Positions 22,391 to 34,729 of a stretch of DNA of 64,000 bases are shown in pieces. Within the stretch, counting starts at the first letter, position 1, and the number at the start of each line of letters is the position of its first letter. A program made the position numbers and the translations under genes. Below the pieces are notes generated by a model. The model saw only the letters and a program-made list of their open reading frames with translations, did not search any database and had not been told where the DNA came from. This DNA is from Pleurotus ostreatus/Saccharomyces cerevisiae fusant (lineage: Eukaryota; Opisthokonta), in contig JAMQCK010000029.1 of the NCBI GenBank assembly GCA_024196135.1, positions 62,001 through 126,000 of the forward strand, read 5' to 3'.

Positions 22391-23909
22391 ATGTCTGCCC
22401 ACAGCACTGTATCTAGATTGTCCAACTCTATCCACGGATATCCTGAAGAAGACTTACGCACGGATGGAAAGAATAACCCAGGGTACTTCCCCGCAAGGCT
22501 GGAGCAGACGCTGGACGAAGGACGATACTGTATCGTACGAAAATTGGGCTGGGGCCAGTACTCCAGCGTATGGCTCGCTAAAGACCGCGGGTAAGCGAAA
22601 TCATGTCTTCTTTGCTCTGGAAGCCATGATTGGAACTGATCTGCGTGCTTTAGTAAAGACACGTTTGTCGCGCTCAAGATCTTGACTTGCGAGGCGTCGA
22701 AGGCCATGTCGCCTGGCAAAGACCAGCTATCAGACGAGAAGGAAATGCTCGAGAAAATCACAATCGCCGACACCAAACACGAGGGATACTCCCATACTAT
22801 CCGCTACCTAGGCACATTCGAGTTCAAGGGACCGCAAGGGAGTCACTGCTGCATCGTCACCGAGCCCCTCGGCTACAGCCTTGACTACGTGCGCAAGCTA
22901 CGAGACGGAGGCAACCTTCGCGTCGCGCCAAGTATTGTGAAGCGTGTCACCAAACATATTCTGCTTGGACTTGCGTATCTTCACGATGTGTGCGGGCTCG
23001 TCCATGGAGGTGCGGAGCGCTGACTGGGACTATGTGCAGATCAACACATCTAACTACTATAGCAGACCTCAAGCACGATAACATCCTCTTTCGCCCGCTT
23101 GACGTGAAGACTATCGTTGCACACGAGCTGGCTGCCAACCCGTCCGTCACATACGACTGCGGGACCGAGGTCAACCCTCCCGTCGTCCCTGTCGTCTCAC
23201 AGAGCTTGCCTCTGTCCCCGGATCCCGTCATCGATGAGAAACACCTCGAAGCGGTGATCGCTGATTTTGGACATTGTGCGGAGCCAAATATTGTATTCCA
23301 AAACCCACAGGCTAACAATTGCCCAAGCACATTGGCAGAGCCGCCCTTTTTTAGAGATCATCCAGCCAGCAGCTTTGCGCGCTCCCGAAGCCATCCTGGG
23401 ATACCCATGGGGCGCGCCTGCAGATATCTGGAACCTTGGCTGTTTGGTACGCGTTGTCGTACTCTCCGCCGGTTCTCTGCTCAATAACGTCCAGGTCGCT
23501 GAGTTGCTCATCGGCTTTTTCCTCTTCGAGTCCCATCATGAGAAGTTGTGGGATTACGACGAAGATCATCTCGCTCGCATGACGGAAGCCGTACAGGCCT
23601 CCTTCGAGCCGTCCTTCCTCAGTCGCTGCGCGCACCGGGACAGATTCTTCAAAGCCAACGGTAAGTCAGCCTCACAGTCGATGGGTTGAGATCCCACTGA
23701 AGTCACGCATAGGATCTTTTGCATACTTCAACAAGCACGAGGAGCCAACTTGGTCTCTGCGGAAGTTGCTTGAGACGTTTTCGCAGCTGCCAGTGGAAGA
23801 GATTTCGCAGGCGGAGAGTTTTCTGCGACGATGTCTCTGCCTCACGCCCGAGGAACGAGCGACCGCGAAGGATCTCATTGACGATCCTTGGCTGTCCGAG
23901 GTCGCATGA
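22391..23909 (+). CDS. SRPK-like serine/threonine protein kinase
   Basis: Kinase related to SR-protein kinases. Seen after splicing: a substrate-like entry (GYFPARLEQTLDEGRYCIVRKLGWGQYSSVWLAKD, shown in part; the glycine loop is GWGQYSSV), VALKIL with the ATP-binding lysine, IRYLGTFEFKG, TEPLGYSLDYV, a catalytic loop VHGDLKHDNIL, DFG in IADFGHS, and APEAILGYPWGAPADIWNLGC. In the kinases of this type a spacer separates the catalytic loop from DFG; here it is about 55 residues of Pro/Val/Ser-rich sequence. The tail LTPEERATAKDLIDDPWLSEVA is typical kinase subdomain XI. About five introns are inferred. It lies between two near-identical SDR genes. SRPK-like kinases are expanded in mushroom fungi, so one-to-one orthology with yeast Sky1 is not implied. 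Confidence 0.85.
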
Positions 23910-24064
23910 TACATCCCGTATCTGACTGGCTACGGAGGGCCGCTTTTCCCTCCATACTCATATTTGTAGCGATGACTTCCTTGCCAGCGTAGCGCAACCA
24001 CAATTACTCGAATGCAAGCTGGCATCATACAATGAAAATGGAATTAGCTAACGTTTCTACCAAC

Positions 24065-25136
24065 TCAGTCATCGCCTTTGGCAAGCACTGGACGCAGCAC
24101 TTTCAGCACCTCATGCCCATCTACGCCCTCCTGATTCGTGCTATGCGCCAGCTCTTCCCACTTCTCCGCATCCCGCAGCGCCTTCCTCGCCACATGCGTG
24201 AAGATCCCGAACGAGTCGCTTCCCAGCTGCACGCGCAAAGGCGGCTTCGGTTCCTTTGAGATGCGAATCATGGCCTGCGCTGCCTTGTCCAGATCTCCGA
24301 TGGGCGTGTATGCCTTCCTCATTGCGCGGAAGACGTTCGAGGGCGCGGTGGCGGAGTAGTCAGGGTGGGGCGGGATGGAGGAGGTGTCTTCCCAGGTGGT
24401 GGGAAAGCCGCCAGGCTCGATGATGACACCCTTGATGTTCCATTCAGGTGGCATCTCGAGCGTGAAGGCCTCCGTAAATCCCTCCAGTGCTGTGAGAGGT
24501 GTCTCAGCATGATACGGCAGGGAGATATTGAAGCCACGCACCAAACTTTCCAGCGTTGTAGAACGCCAGTGTTGGATTGGCACTGTAGCCGCCGATGGAC
24601 GACACATTCAAGACGCGACCTCCACGACCAGGTGGGTTCACCGTCTTGAAGAACTGGAGCGCCTACAAAACGGTTTAATCTCTATCAATTAGCGAACGAG
24701 CCCTACTCACCTCCTTCGTAACATTCACCGCCCCCCAAAACAGCGTCTCAAACTGATCGCGCGCCACCTTATCCGGTGTCGCCTCGATCTCCGCGCTCAC
24801 GCCGTACCCAGCATTATTGACGACAACATCGAGCCTGCCGAAGTGCGCCTTCGTCTTTGCAAAAGCCTCCTTTATTTTCTCCGGCTTCGTTACGTCGAGG
24901 ACGAGGACAAGCAGGTGCAATTCTGAATACTGCTCTCGTAGTGCATTGAGGCCTGTGGACTTGGTCGGATTGCGCGCGGTCGCAACCACTCGTTCGCCAG
25001 CTACGAGCACATTCTGCGCTAGGTGGAGACCAAGACCAGAGGAAGTGCCGGTTACTGATGAGCTCGAAGTCAGTGACAGCGGACGTGCAGAAAGGAAAGC
25101 GTTCGCACTCAGCCAGACGCGAGTATCGGATGACAT
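24065..25136 (-). CDS. Short-chain dehydrogenase/reductase, copy 2
   Basis: Paralogue of the SDR at 20485-21564, with the same exon pattern: short first exon MSSDTRVWL, phase-1 intron restoring TGTSSGLGLHLAQ, then ATARNPTK, LDVTKPEKIKEAF, NNAGY, NVSSIGGYS, catalytic FYNAGK (Tyr-x-x-x-Lys), EPGGFPTTWEDTS, and the end RPVLAKGDD. The active-site residues all appear intact. The open frame runs upstream to 25361, but the ATG at 25134-25136 fits copy 1. Two SDR copies on the same strand around a kinase suggest a local duplication or insertion of the kinase between copies. Substrate unknown. Confidence 0.88.
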
Positions 25137-25640
25137 TGCTCTCTGAGGCCGTTTCCCTCGGTTTGGGGGTGATGGCGTGTTATAAGTGCAGCGTAAAGGT
25201 GGTTTTGAAGGGCAGATTACAGTAACTATCGGGCCGCACTGAGCTAAGTGGCGACGAGTGGTGCTAGCGTCCATGGGCGGCCGGCGGGGAGCGAGTGTCA
25301 ATGAAGTGGTTGACGCCGCGTCCGTTGTAGGCAATCCCGAGGATCTGCCAAAACTAGCCAAGTTAGACGCTACCGAAGGGACTCAAGAGTTGTACTCACC
25401 TCTGTAGCCGGACTTAGCAGCGTAGCGCGCGCCCATATGCTATCACTACAGTGCCCTACATCCTCACCTTGGTTTCAACAAGCCCAATCCACACCCCTCA
25501 GACAGTGAAGTATGCAAAATAGTAAGTAGATCTGTAAATACTCTAAGTATATCCATTTGGTACATTATCTTCCATGTTTATGGCCATACAATACATTTTT
25601 CGGTTGCCCGCAACCACCGGCTCCCTCCACCTAAGCGCTC
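25137..25640. other. Intergenic region
   Basis: About 500 bp: promoter of SDR copy 2 on the minus strand, and 3' flank of SCAP. The stretch near 25500-25590 is AT-rich, as fungal 3' flanks often are. No gene seen. Confidence 0.5.
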
Positions 25641-28600
25641 TCATCTGTCGCCGAACTCAAACATCCCGACCGTGTTCCCAAATCCAGCGAACCCGCATAC
25701 ACCACCCAGCAGCAGCGGATAGACTCGCGTGAATGGCATGCGCGGGACGTGGTCACCCTCGTCGGGCACGGATGTCGCGTCGAAGACGACGGATAGCGGC
25801 GAGGACCATACATCGCCGGTCGAAGGCTCGTACCGCCACACTTCCCACCGCTCGAGCACGGTGCTCGTCAATCCCCATGAAGACGCCGACGTCGACGGCA
25901 CAGGCGGCGGGCCCTTCCCCAAGGCGCGCGGCCGCCGGCGCACCCCAACTACGCCCCTCGCACACTGCTCCCAGCTCCCCATCGCGCACGGCGCCTCCGC
26001 GGCCGCGACCACAAACGCGCGCTGCCAGAACGCGCTCACCGGCCGCGCGTCCCGATCGAACAACGCCGCGTCCTCGACGCCGAGGGTGTCCGCGCCGTAC
26101 CCGCCGCGCCGATCCTTCTCCGACGCTCGGCGCGAGTGCACGCCGTGCCCCGAGATCGGGTAGGGCGCGTCGTCGCTGAAGGGCAGGCGCTTGCGGCCGA
26201 GGACGGGAGAGGGCGCGCCAGCGAAACTGCTGCTGCGCGAGCGGCGGCCGAGGGAGGAGGGCAGCTGGCGCGCGCGGGAGCAGGAGCAGCGCTGCGTCTT
26301 GTCGTCGGAGAGGTAGACCTGGAATAAGCGTACGATTTGACCAGCTTCAAGGGCGATAGTAAAGCTTTCGAGTGGATGGTGGCCGCAGCGTCGGCAGGCG
26401 TCGCTCTTGACCGGCGCGATGCGTAGACGAGTGACCGTGCCATGCGCGTCGTCGAGCACAGCGATGACATCGCCTGTCAGTCCATCCCATAGCGATACAA
26501 CCCCAGCGTCGGTCGCTGCCGCGACAACCACCCGCGTCTCGCCCTCCAGAGGCAAAGCAGCGACGTGCACTTGGGCCACCCGATCGACGGCGCTGCCTGG
26601 GTGCAGACACAGATCTGCCTGCACAAGACTCTCGCTGCCGTCCTCACTCAGGTCGGCAAGTTCGAGCCGCCCATCCTCCTGCGCGAGTGCGGCGAGCAAA
26701 TGCCCGCCCTCCCCACCCGAGCGCACCAGCCACGTCCGCACCACCCCCGCGCCGCGCCTCGGCGCCACGAACGTCGCCTGCGGTGCCGCACTGACCGTCC
26801 ACTTCGCCACCAGCCCGCTCTCATAGCTGACCGCAAGCACCGGCTCCGCGGCTTGCGGCACCGGCGTCACCGGGCGTGACGACGGAGGCGTCCGGTATGG
26901 CGCCGGGCGCTCCTGCGGCCTGCCCGCGCCTACGAACTCCATGTCTACGACGCCCGCGCTCGTGTTCTCCACGCCCATCGTCGCCAGGGGGCGCACCGCG
27001 CCCTGCAAAACCTGGAAGACCGCCACGACGCCCTCGCCCGTGCCCACCGCGCATAGCGTCCCCGGCCCGTCGACCGCTATTGCCGTGATGACAGGACTCG
27101 CAGAGGATGAGCTCGCAGAGCGTGCGAGGGCGACCGCGAGGTCGATCGAGACGTGCGACCGCCGGCCGGTGGCGCTCGTGCGCCAGATCGTGACTTCGTT
27201 CTGCAGCCCGACGGCGGCAACGACGTGCCCGAGCGCGCTCGCTGCGAGCAGCTCGACATCGCTGGTGAACGCTCGGGCGTGCGTCGAGAACGCGACCTCG
27301 CCTTCCAAGGACTTCGCATCCTCCTTCGCGGGCGGCGCGTCCGCCTCGGGGCGATGTCGTTGCGCCTCAAGCAGCTCCGCGTTCTTAAGGAGATATAGCA
27401 GGAGGCCGTATAGGGCAGTGGTCGTCGCAGAGATGGGGAAGATAATCGTGCGGAGGAACCAGGCGAAGAACCTGAACGTGCGCGTCGAGAAGCCGAGGCG
27501 GATGTGATGCCGGTGGTCCTCCGCTGCGCGCGATGCCTCAGGAATGAAGGTGACGCGGGTTGGCGCCTGTGCGACGACATGGAAAGGGGTGATTTCGTCA
27601 GGGTTTAGGAGCTTCCAGATGTGCTTGGAAGGTGGTTCGTTGGCGTTATGCTCGTAGTGGGTGATGTTGACACGCGGGCGGGTGAGGGCGCCGCTGACAG
27701 TCGGTGCTGCTGGGGATGCTGAAGACGATAGTACGAATGAAGCAGGGGTCGTGGCATAGTATAGCGTAGCGGTGATACCGAGAAGCTACATTCCCGTTAG
27801 CCAAGATTCTAGACGTCGATGTAGCTACTCACCATGAACAAGCTGATGTTCTTAGTCGCACGGCCCTTCAGCAACCTCCTGCAAAGAAAAACGACCTTGT
27901 TGGCGAAGGAGTTCGGATGCCCCAGCGGCCGTTCCCGCGCAGGTATCGCCGGACCCAAACTCGTGTTCTGCCGCAGTAGTTCGTCCAACTATTTGATAGG
28001 TGAGTATACAATTCATGACATCGAAGTAGACGGCGCTCACCTCCAACCTCTGAATGTCAATCGACAGCACAGTAAGAAAGAAGGTATGCGCCAGGAACCA
28101 ATGCGCGACCAGCACCACGACAGCGAAGGTGCAGAACTGGCGGATCGCGCCCGCGGAGAACACGGCGATAACGCCCAATATAGCATTATAAGAGACGACC
28201 TTCAGTGTGTTCGACGTCCCGGCAACGCTTAGACCCATCGCGACGCGCTCCTTCACGGAAACCGTGATCGGTGTTCTGGTGACGGCGTAGACCTGCCAGT
28301 TGATAGGTATAAGTGGCTGCATCGGGCGGCACAGGAAAGGAATGCCTACCAGATGTATCATGTGTTCTGCGCCGACGAATACGATGGTCACAGGGAGGAT
28401 CTCCCTAGAAGGAGGGAAATAGTGATCAGCGGCCCGCTATCGGTATCACTTGGTACTATGCTTACCAAGGAACCATGGTGATCTTGAAGCCCACCAAGGC
28501 ACAGACGCTGAGACTAGTGATAGTACTGACGGCTATCTCGACGATGGCGGTGAAGGTGAGACCGAGGCGAGAGTGCACACCGGTCATGCGGCGCATGCAG

Positions 28601-29538
28601 ATGGTGATGTATGCCAGGACACCGGTGTAGGCGAGGTAGAGGAAGGCGGAGAGCGCGGAGAGGCCGCGGCTCTGCGAGAGGGAGGGATCGTACTCGAGCG
28701 CGACAATGGACGGCTCCTGCACCTCGACGCTGATCTTGGCGTTCGTTGACGCTGCGGTGGAAATGACCTCCAGCCACGCGGCGTGGTTGCTCGTCGCGAG
28801 GCAGTCCGTCTCAGGGAAGAAGTACGTAAGGACGAGAAAGCGTGCAAAGTCGAAGGACGTGCCCGAGCCGTCCGGGGAGCTGCGCCCCGCGGTGACCATC
28901 TGCGGGGTGAGGGGGACGCCCGCGACGGAGACGTTCTTCGTGAGGCTGAGCGTGTCCAGGATGTTTGCGTCCGCGATCAGGCTTCGCTGGTCGTGGTCCC
29001 AAAAAGCGACGGGGGAGAGCACGAAGCAACCGCGGCCGTCGGGGCGCTTGAGACATCGGTCGCCTATGAGGTCCTCGATCCTGCGCTCGAGGGTCAGGGT
29101 GGAGAACAGGATCTGATGGTTGACCGCGCCGTCGTCGTCGTCGAGGGGGCTCTCAACGAGCACGCGTTCTTGTCGCAGGACGCGGCCTACGCCGCAGCGT
29201 GCGCGGGACACCGCGTCTTCCTGCACGCGCAGGGTGCTGTGGGAAGACCAGAGGTTGTGCAGGTCCTTGACTGCGCTCGTGCCCGTGAAGGTGTCGAGGA
29301 TGGAGACGGACTCTGGGACGGAGGATGTATAGACGGCGAGTGCAGGGTAGCAGAGGGATGTGATGACAACGCCCGAGATGAGAAGGACGCGGATCTGGTG
29401 GGTGGCGCAGTGACTGGGGACGGATAGGTTCAGTTTGCATCCAAAGTAGCAGGCAAGCACTCACTGTCCAAACTGCAGGAAAAGGCGCTGGCAATACTGG
29501 CGTATATTCTGCAGCGTCTGCTGCCCATACCCGATCAT
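25641..29538 (-). CDS. SCAP: SREBP cleavage-activating protein (sterol sensor)
   Basis: SCAP escorts the SREBP transcription factor from ER to Golgi for proteolytic activation when sterol or oxygen is low. Seen from the N-terminus: MIGYGQQTLQNIRQYC, splice restoring FGHHCATHQIRVLLISG plus a first membrane span; a luminal region with Cys pairs; a sterol-sensing domain spread over 28700-27980 (FLYLAYTGVLAYITICM, AIVEIAVSTITSLSVCALV, ITMVPW joined to EILPVTIVFVGAEHM, VSYNAILGVIAVFSAGAIRQF); and a C-terminal cytosolic region with WD40-like repeats (VTIWRTSA, VVSLWDG, IVRLFQVYLSD). About five introns are inferred. Start is the ATG at 29536-29538, whose product matches SCAP N-termini. WD repeat count is unclear. 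No SREBP gene is in the window, so pathway membership is inferred from family. Confidence 0.88.
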
Positions 29539-30788
29539 GGTGGTGGTGGAGGGGTAGGAGGAGCGCGAGTGATGACCCGGTCGGCGCGGGGGGCCGATAT
29601 GTATGCTAGAGGGGAAGCGACAGTGATCAAGCGCGGACCACTGTGGCTGCGAGGAAGCGTCGGGCGCTCAGATGACTGCAGCGGTGGCCGGGGATGGTGA
29701 CGGGAGGAGGCAGGGCGCGCGCGCTGCTTACGGCCCAGACCGCGCGTAATGAAGAGAGGGGGCCCGGGTCCCGTCGCGCACCACGTGCCGCGCGCCTCGG
29801 AACCATTTCCAAATCCGTGTCGTAAGCCGAACAGCGCCGCCGGCGTCTGCCGCTTCCCTCTTGCTTCCTTCTCTCATCGCGTCGCGGCCTTCTCGCATTG
29901 ATTCTTGCAGGATGAATGCCAGCGTCGGCGACAAATTGGTCTTAACGTCTTGCTTATAGTGTCAATACCTCGCAAGGAAATCAAAGAACTGCTGCAAGCG
30001 ACGACCACCCCAACGGTTCAACAAGCCCAGGCTCCCCCCACGATGTGCCAGGAACTACTTGCTGCATCAATCATTGGGCCTCGGCGCTCCAACGCCCATG
30101 CTTATTCCAAAAAGGGTCGCTCCAGGTACTTGTAGCTTGACTGGCTTTGACTTTGGCCAAGCTCGCCATTCAGTCCCGTTAGACCCTCTTTCAAGAAGCT
30201 AAACCCTGAGTCCCGCCACGCTGTTTCGTCCCATCGCGACCTCATGAAGGTAAAGGGAACCTTTTCTCCTGTGCTTGAAAAATCTCTGTCCTCGCCTCAA
30301 AGGATGTCGATCTTTTGAAAACACAATGTGCACGACGCTCGCGCGCCAGTCTCAGCGTACAACTCTCGCCGATTTATATCTCTACCTCATAGCAATAAAG
30401 TCACATTCCCATCATAATACCTCATACACGTTCATTGCAGCCAGCGTCAAGCCGACTGCGACATACCAGCTCTTTTCAAGATGAACAACATCTCCTAGGC
30501 CGCCAGTCGCGCACCCGCCGCTTGCCCTCTTCTTTGAATTTGGCGCAGCCGCTCCGCCTATCTACTTCTCTCGTCTACGAGCGTGTCTTTCCTTTTGGAA
30601 TTCCTTGATCTGTAGCCCTCTATCAACGGACGCCACCCGAAGTAGGCTCCACTCCGCCCTACGTTGCGGCGGAAGGACGGTAAGTGACCTCCAGCGCCTC
30701 CTTATGAGAGCACCGGCTGCCTTGCCACCTGCCGCCATCTCCCTCGACTACTCTTTGACCAGGACTGCATTCCCGAGCTGCAGTTTCA
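29539..30788. other. Divergent intergenic region, SCAP and F-box gene 2
   Basis: About 1.25 kb between two divergent starts. Short open frames only; none shows family features. No TATA box or repeat stands out. It may hold an unannotated 5' UTR intron, but this cannot be seen from sequence alone. Confidence 0.45.
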
Positions 30789-32670
30789 ATGACTGTAAGC
30801 TACGAACTCAAGCGGACCCCACTCGACGTCGAGCCCGAAATGGTACGTCGTATTCTCAGTATCAATGCCTTCGGCTAACATGTCCTCCCCGTAGCTAGAC
30901 TGCCTGCTGCCCAAATCGCTACACGAGAGCATTGAAGAGGAGTCCGAGTTGCGAGCAGAGAATTTGCGCCCCGGCTGCTCCTCGAGGCAAGATGCTTCGC
31001 ACGCAACGTATGGCGCGGTCGACTCTGCGGTGCAATCGCGAGTGCCCACCCACCTGCGCTCTACGACCGCGCCGACCGCGGTTCCTCCAACTAGCTGCCC
31101 CATCGACATCCTGTCTTTGGACGTCCTCTGCGAAATCCTCGTGCTCGCGCTTGGTATCCGGCATCCGCCCGCGTCGAACACAAGCTTCGCCCTGATGGCA
31201 ACCTCACAAAAAGTCGGCAGCGATGCGTCTCAGGGTGTTCAATCCCTCCTCACCCTCACCCATGTCTGCCGTCTCTGGCGTCAGGCCCTCCACGGCATGC
31301 CGTGGCTGTGGCGCGAGCTCACGCTCATCTGGCGGCCTGGAATGCGCAGCGAGGGCCACGGACGTCTCGCGGACGTAGAGGGCGCTACTCGTGTCGCGCA
31401 TGGAGAACCGAGGAGCGCACAAGGAGCGCACGCCTTCGCTAGCTCGCAGACCGCGCTATGGCTTGCTCGAGCAGCGGCGATGCCGCTGTCCCTCACGGTC
31501 ATCGCGGATCCTCGCTACGGCCTGGCCGACGTGACATGGGGGCGACCCGCAGGGCGCGCAGAGCGAGATGCGAGCGACGACGTGTTCTGCGTGAACTACG
31601 TCGTTGAGCTCCTCCGCGACCCCATCTACTTCCCCTCCCACAGGATCCAGGACCTCCGCCTCGTCCTGCTTGCAGAGGGACACGTTGCCGCACTAGCATC
31701 CCTCCCAGCTCTTTCATTCCCCGAGCTCGAGACGTTGTATCTCAATCTCAACCATAACCGCTGGCCTTCACCCGAAGACGCGCCCATCGCTGTCTTTGCC
31801 AACTCGCCTCGTCTGCGCCGCCTCTGCCTGAAGGTTGTGTGGAATGCGGGGGCCGTAGAGCAGCGCCTTCATCTTACGTGGCCCTCGCTGACGCACCTAT
31901 CCCTCGAGCTTCCCGGCAGCCCTCGCAGCGCCTACCTAGACACGATACGCCTCTGTCGCGAATCCCTCTTATCGTTGCAAGTTTTGGAAGGCCATATGTT
32001 GAGGATGCCATCCACGCCACTGGCAGAACTCGAAACCCCCATTCATCTGCCGCACTTGCGCACGCTGCGCTTCCCATCGGGCAGCACCTGCCTCCTCGCG
32101 CTCGACACAACCGAACTCTCTGACCTGCACGTCGATGCCGTCAGCGCGCCTGTCCTCGACGCGTTCCTTCAGCGCGCAGTTCACGTAACCGCCCTATCTC
32201 TTTCTCAGATCATCTTTCAAGGAAACGAGCTCCGGCGCGTCCTTGCGTCCTTACCGTGTCTACATTCCCTCAGCCTCGATCAATGCTCGCTCCGCTTCGA
32301 CCTGTTCTTCGAGAGCCTGATGGTCGGCATTTGGCCCGAGGACAGCTTCCAGCGCATGCAGGGCTCTGCCTATGTGCCCTGCCTGGAACGGCTTCGAGTT
32401 GTGAACTGTAGAAATGGGACTGAGGCCCTCGTGGAGCTCGACATCGACCTTTTCCTACTGATGATCAGGTTGCGGTGCCCTCGCAGGAATGATAAGGGTA
32501 CAGAGGAAAAGCAGAGCACACACCGTATATGCCATGTTGAAATGTGGCCCATGAGACCTTCGTTCGCGGAGATGTGTAGAAGGGACTGGCAGGGCAGAGA
32601 GGAACTGGTGCTCATGCTGGAGCAGCCGCGGGGAAGCTCGACAGCCTCTGGCATATGGGAAGGGTTCTAG
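30789..32670 (+). CDS. F-box/LRR-like protein 2
   Basis: About 609 residues. A short first exon (MTVSYELKRTPLDVEPEM) joins at a phase-0 intron (30843-30894) to LDCLLPKSLHESIEEE. The F-box-like core is CPIDILSLDVLCEILVLALG, followed by LTHVCRLWRQALHGMPWLWRELTL. The leucine-rich body continues LRRLCLKVVW, LTHLSLELPG, LHSLSLDQCSL. The longer N-terminal segment before the F-box (about 85 residues) contains a low-complexity Ser/Thr region instead of the coiled coil seen in other members. Predicted SCF substrate adaptor of unknown target. Confidence 0.82.
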
Positions 32671-32900
32671 TATGTAGGATACGATTATGTATCATTTTGT
32701 GCAGGAACTCTGTGTAATTGCCATATCTATGATACCTAGAGCTTGCTATATACGCATGGATGCCATGACGAAGTTCAACATTCCAGCCACCTGATCGTGA
32801 GAACCTGCATAAACGCCGCAAGCACGTGGGGAAGTCATCGTGTTTGCAACCGCCGTCTGCCGAATGCGGATGGCCTGCCGCTCAGCAGCCAGCGATCCCA

Positions 32901-34564
32901 ATGAACAGCACAGAGCAAAAGAAGCACTCTTATACCGCGCTGCTTGAGAGGCCAGCATTGGTATGCTCCCCATTGCATCATCATCATAAGCTCGTGCTCA
33001 CCCTTGTTTGCAGCCTCAGGACGAGGTCCTGCGCCAAACGCTATTCGAAAATGGCCCGTCGGAAACACCAGAAACTCTACAAAATCTTGTACAGGAGAGA
33101 GAGAAATACATCGATGCCGTCAATCTCGCCATTGGGCGCTTACAAGAGGTCATTTCTGCCTTGTCCGCACAGCGCGCAGCTGCCTCCGAGGAGCTCGACA
33201 TCTGCCGCCAAGCAGCTAAATCACCTATTCGACGCCTCCCAGCAGAACTACTCGTCGAAATATTTTATCTTGCTGTAAACCGCGACCTCCAGGCCGACAA
33301 CGTTGCCCAGGGGTCCGAGTTCATCGGGTCCGTGCTCACAATCACACAAGTCTGCCGAACATGGCGCTCAGTCGCACATGGAGCGCCGCGCCTGTGGGAA
33401 AAAATCTCACTACGTGATATGCAAGCGTACGGCCAGCGCGCGGTCTCGAATACGGTGGCTTGGATGCAGCGCGCGGAGCCGCTACCAATAGCATTCACGG
33501 TGGCCATTGCCGACGACCTAATTCCTGCTTGGCGCTCGCGATACAACCACAGTCCTACTTCTTTTCCTTTCACCGTCTTCGATCGGGTCGAATCCTTCCC
33601 GACGTACAGAATACGGGAGCTTCGGCTGCACATGCCGGCGCTCGATATGGCCTTTGTAGGCTTACCATTGTCCGCTTCTATCGAAGACTCGTTCCCTGTC
33701 CTAGAGTTGCTGCAACTCAAGGTCATACATGGGGACATAACACATCACAGTCCGCTCACTCTATACGCCCGCTCGCCGTTGCGCACAGTCGACCTGCAGC
33801 AACCATCGGGACTCGACTGTCGCATGATCTTCTTTTCCTGGTCGATAATCACCAACCTATCCTTAAACAGCTTACGAGGGCCGATCAGTGCCTTCTACGC
33901 CGTTCTCCGAGAATGCGTCGCTCTTCGTCGCGCCAATATTCACTTTGGGCGTCATCTGCTCTTAGACACCTTGGGTACACCTGAACACATCATTCTTCCC
34001 CAGCTATGCACGCTTTCAATGGCTTGCTACGGCAGCATCTCCTTCTTCCGCCAGGACCTACAATTGCCGTGCCTCACATCATTCGTAATAGAGCACGAGG
34101 ATGACGACGATGGTCTCGAGCTCTCCCCAGCACTCGCTGCCATGCTGTCTCATTCACCGCACCTCAAAGAGGTCGCTTTGCGAAGATGCGACCTGGATAG
34201 CCCCACTGGCATGGCCGCCCTTCTTCGACTTCTACCCTCCGTCACATCGCTGAGCATCGCCCTGTGCCAAATCTCCCTCCAGGAATTCTACGAGTGTCTG
34301 TCGGTCGGGGAGAATCGCCCCTTGTATCTACCCCGCCTGTGCCACCTCAGCTTGACGTCCAACGCCGACCTCTCTGAAGGAGGTGCAGGCATGCGGGATG
34401 CGCAACTCCGTGCCATGCTCGTCTCGCGACACAAGCCGGGGGAGGATTCCCTTGTATCGCGCTTGGAGTCGTTCGAGTACACGTCTTCATCGTATCCGTT
34501 GGAACTATCTGTTTTACGGGACATCATCGAGCTCTCGGAGGAAGGGATGATAGTCAATGTATGA
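32901..34564 (+). CDS. F-box/LRR-like protein 3
   Basis: About 536 residues. The first exon (MNSTEQKKHSYTALLERPAL) and a phase-0 intron (32961-33013) lead to PQDEVLRQTLFENG. A coiled-coil-like segment (LVQEREKYIDAVNLAIGRL; EELDICRQAA) precedes the F-box core SPIRRLPAELLVEIFYLAV and the signature ITQVCRTWRSVAHGAPRLWE. A leucine-rich body follows (LRTVDLQQ, LTSFVIEHEDDDDGLEL, LKEVALRRCDLDS). It is in tandem with F-box gene 2 on the same strand, 230 bp apart, suggesting local duplication, although the two proteins are clearly diverged. Confidence 0.85.
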
Positions 34565-34729
34565 GGTCAATACTGGCGCCCATCCATCCCGCGCCTTCGT
34601 GAGTATACAGAATGCCACTCTTCGATTCCGTGTACGTCTGTCAAGCTCTTTAGCAACAAGGCGATGTATGTATTGTCAAGCATAGTCGCGGCGTGGCATG
34701 TCTGCTCGAGCCCACAGTAAGTCAAGCAT

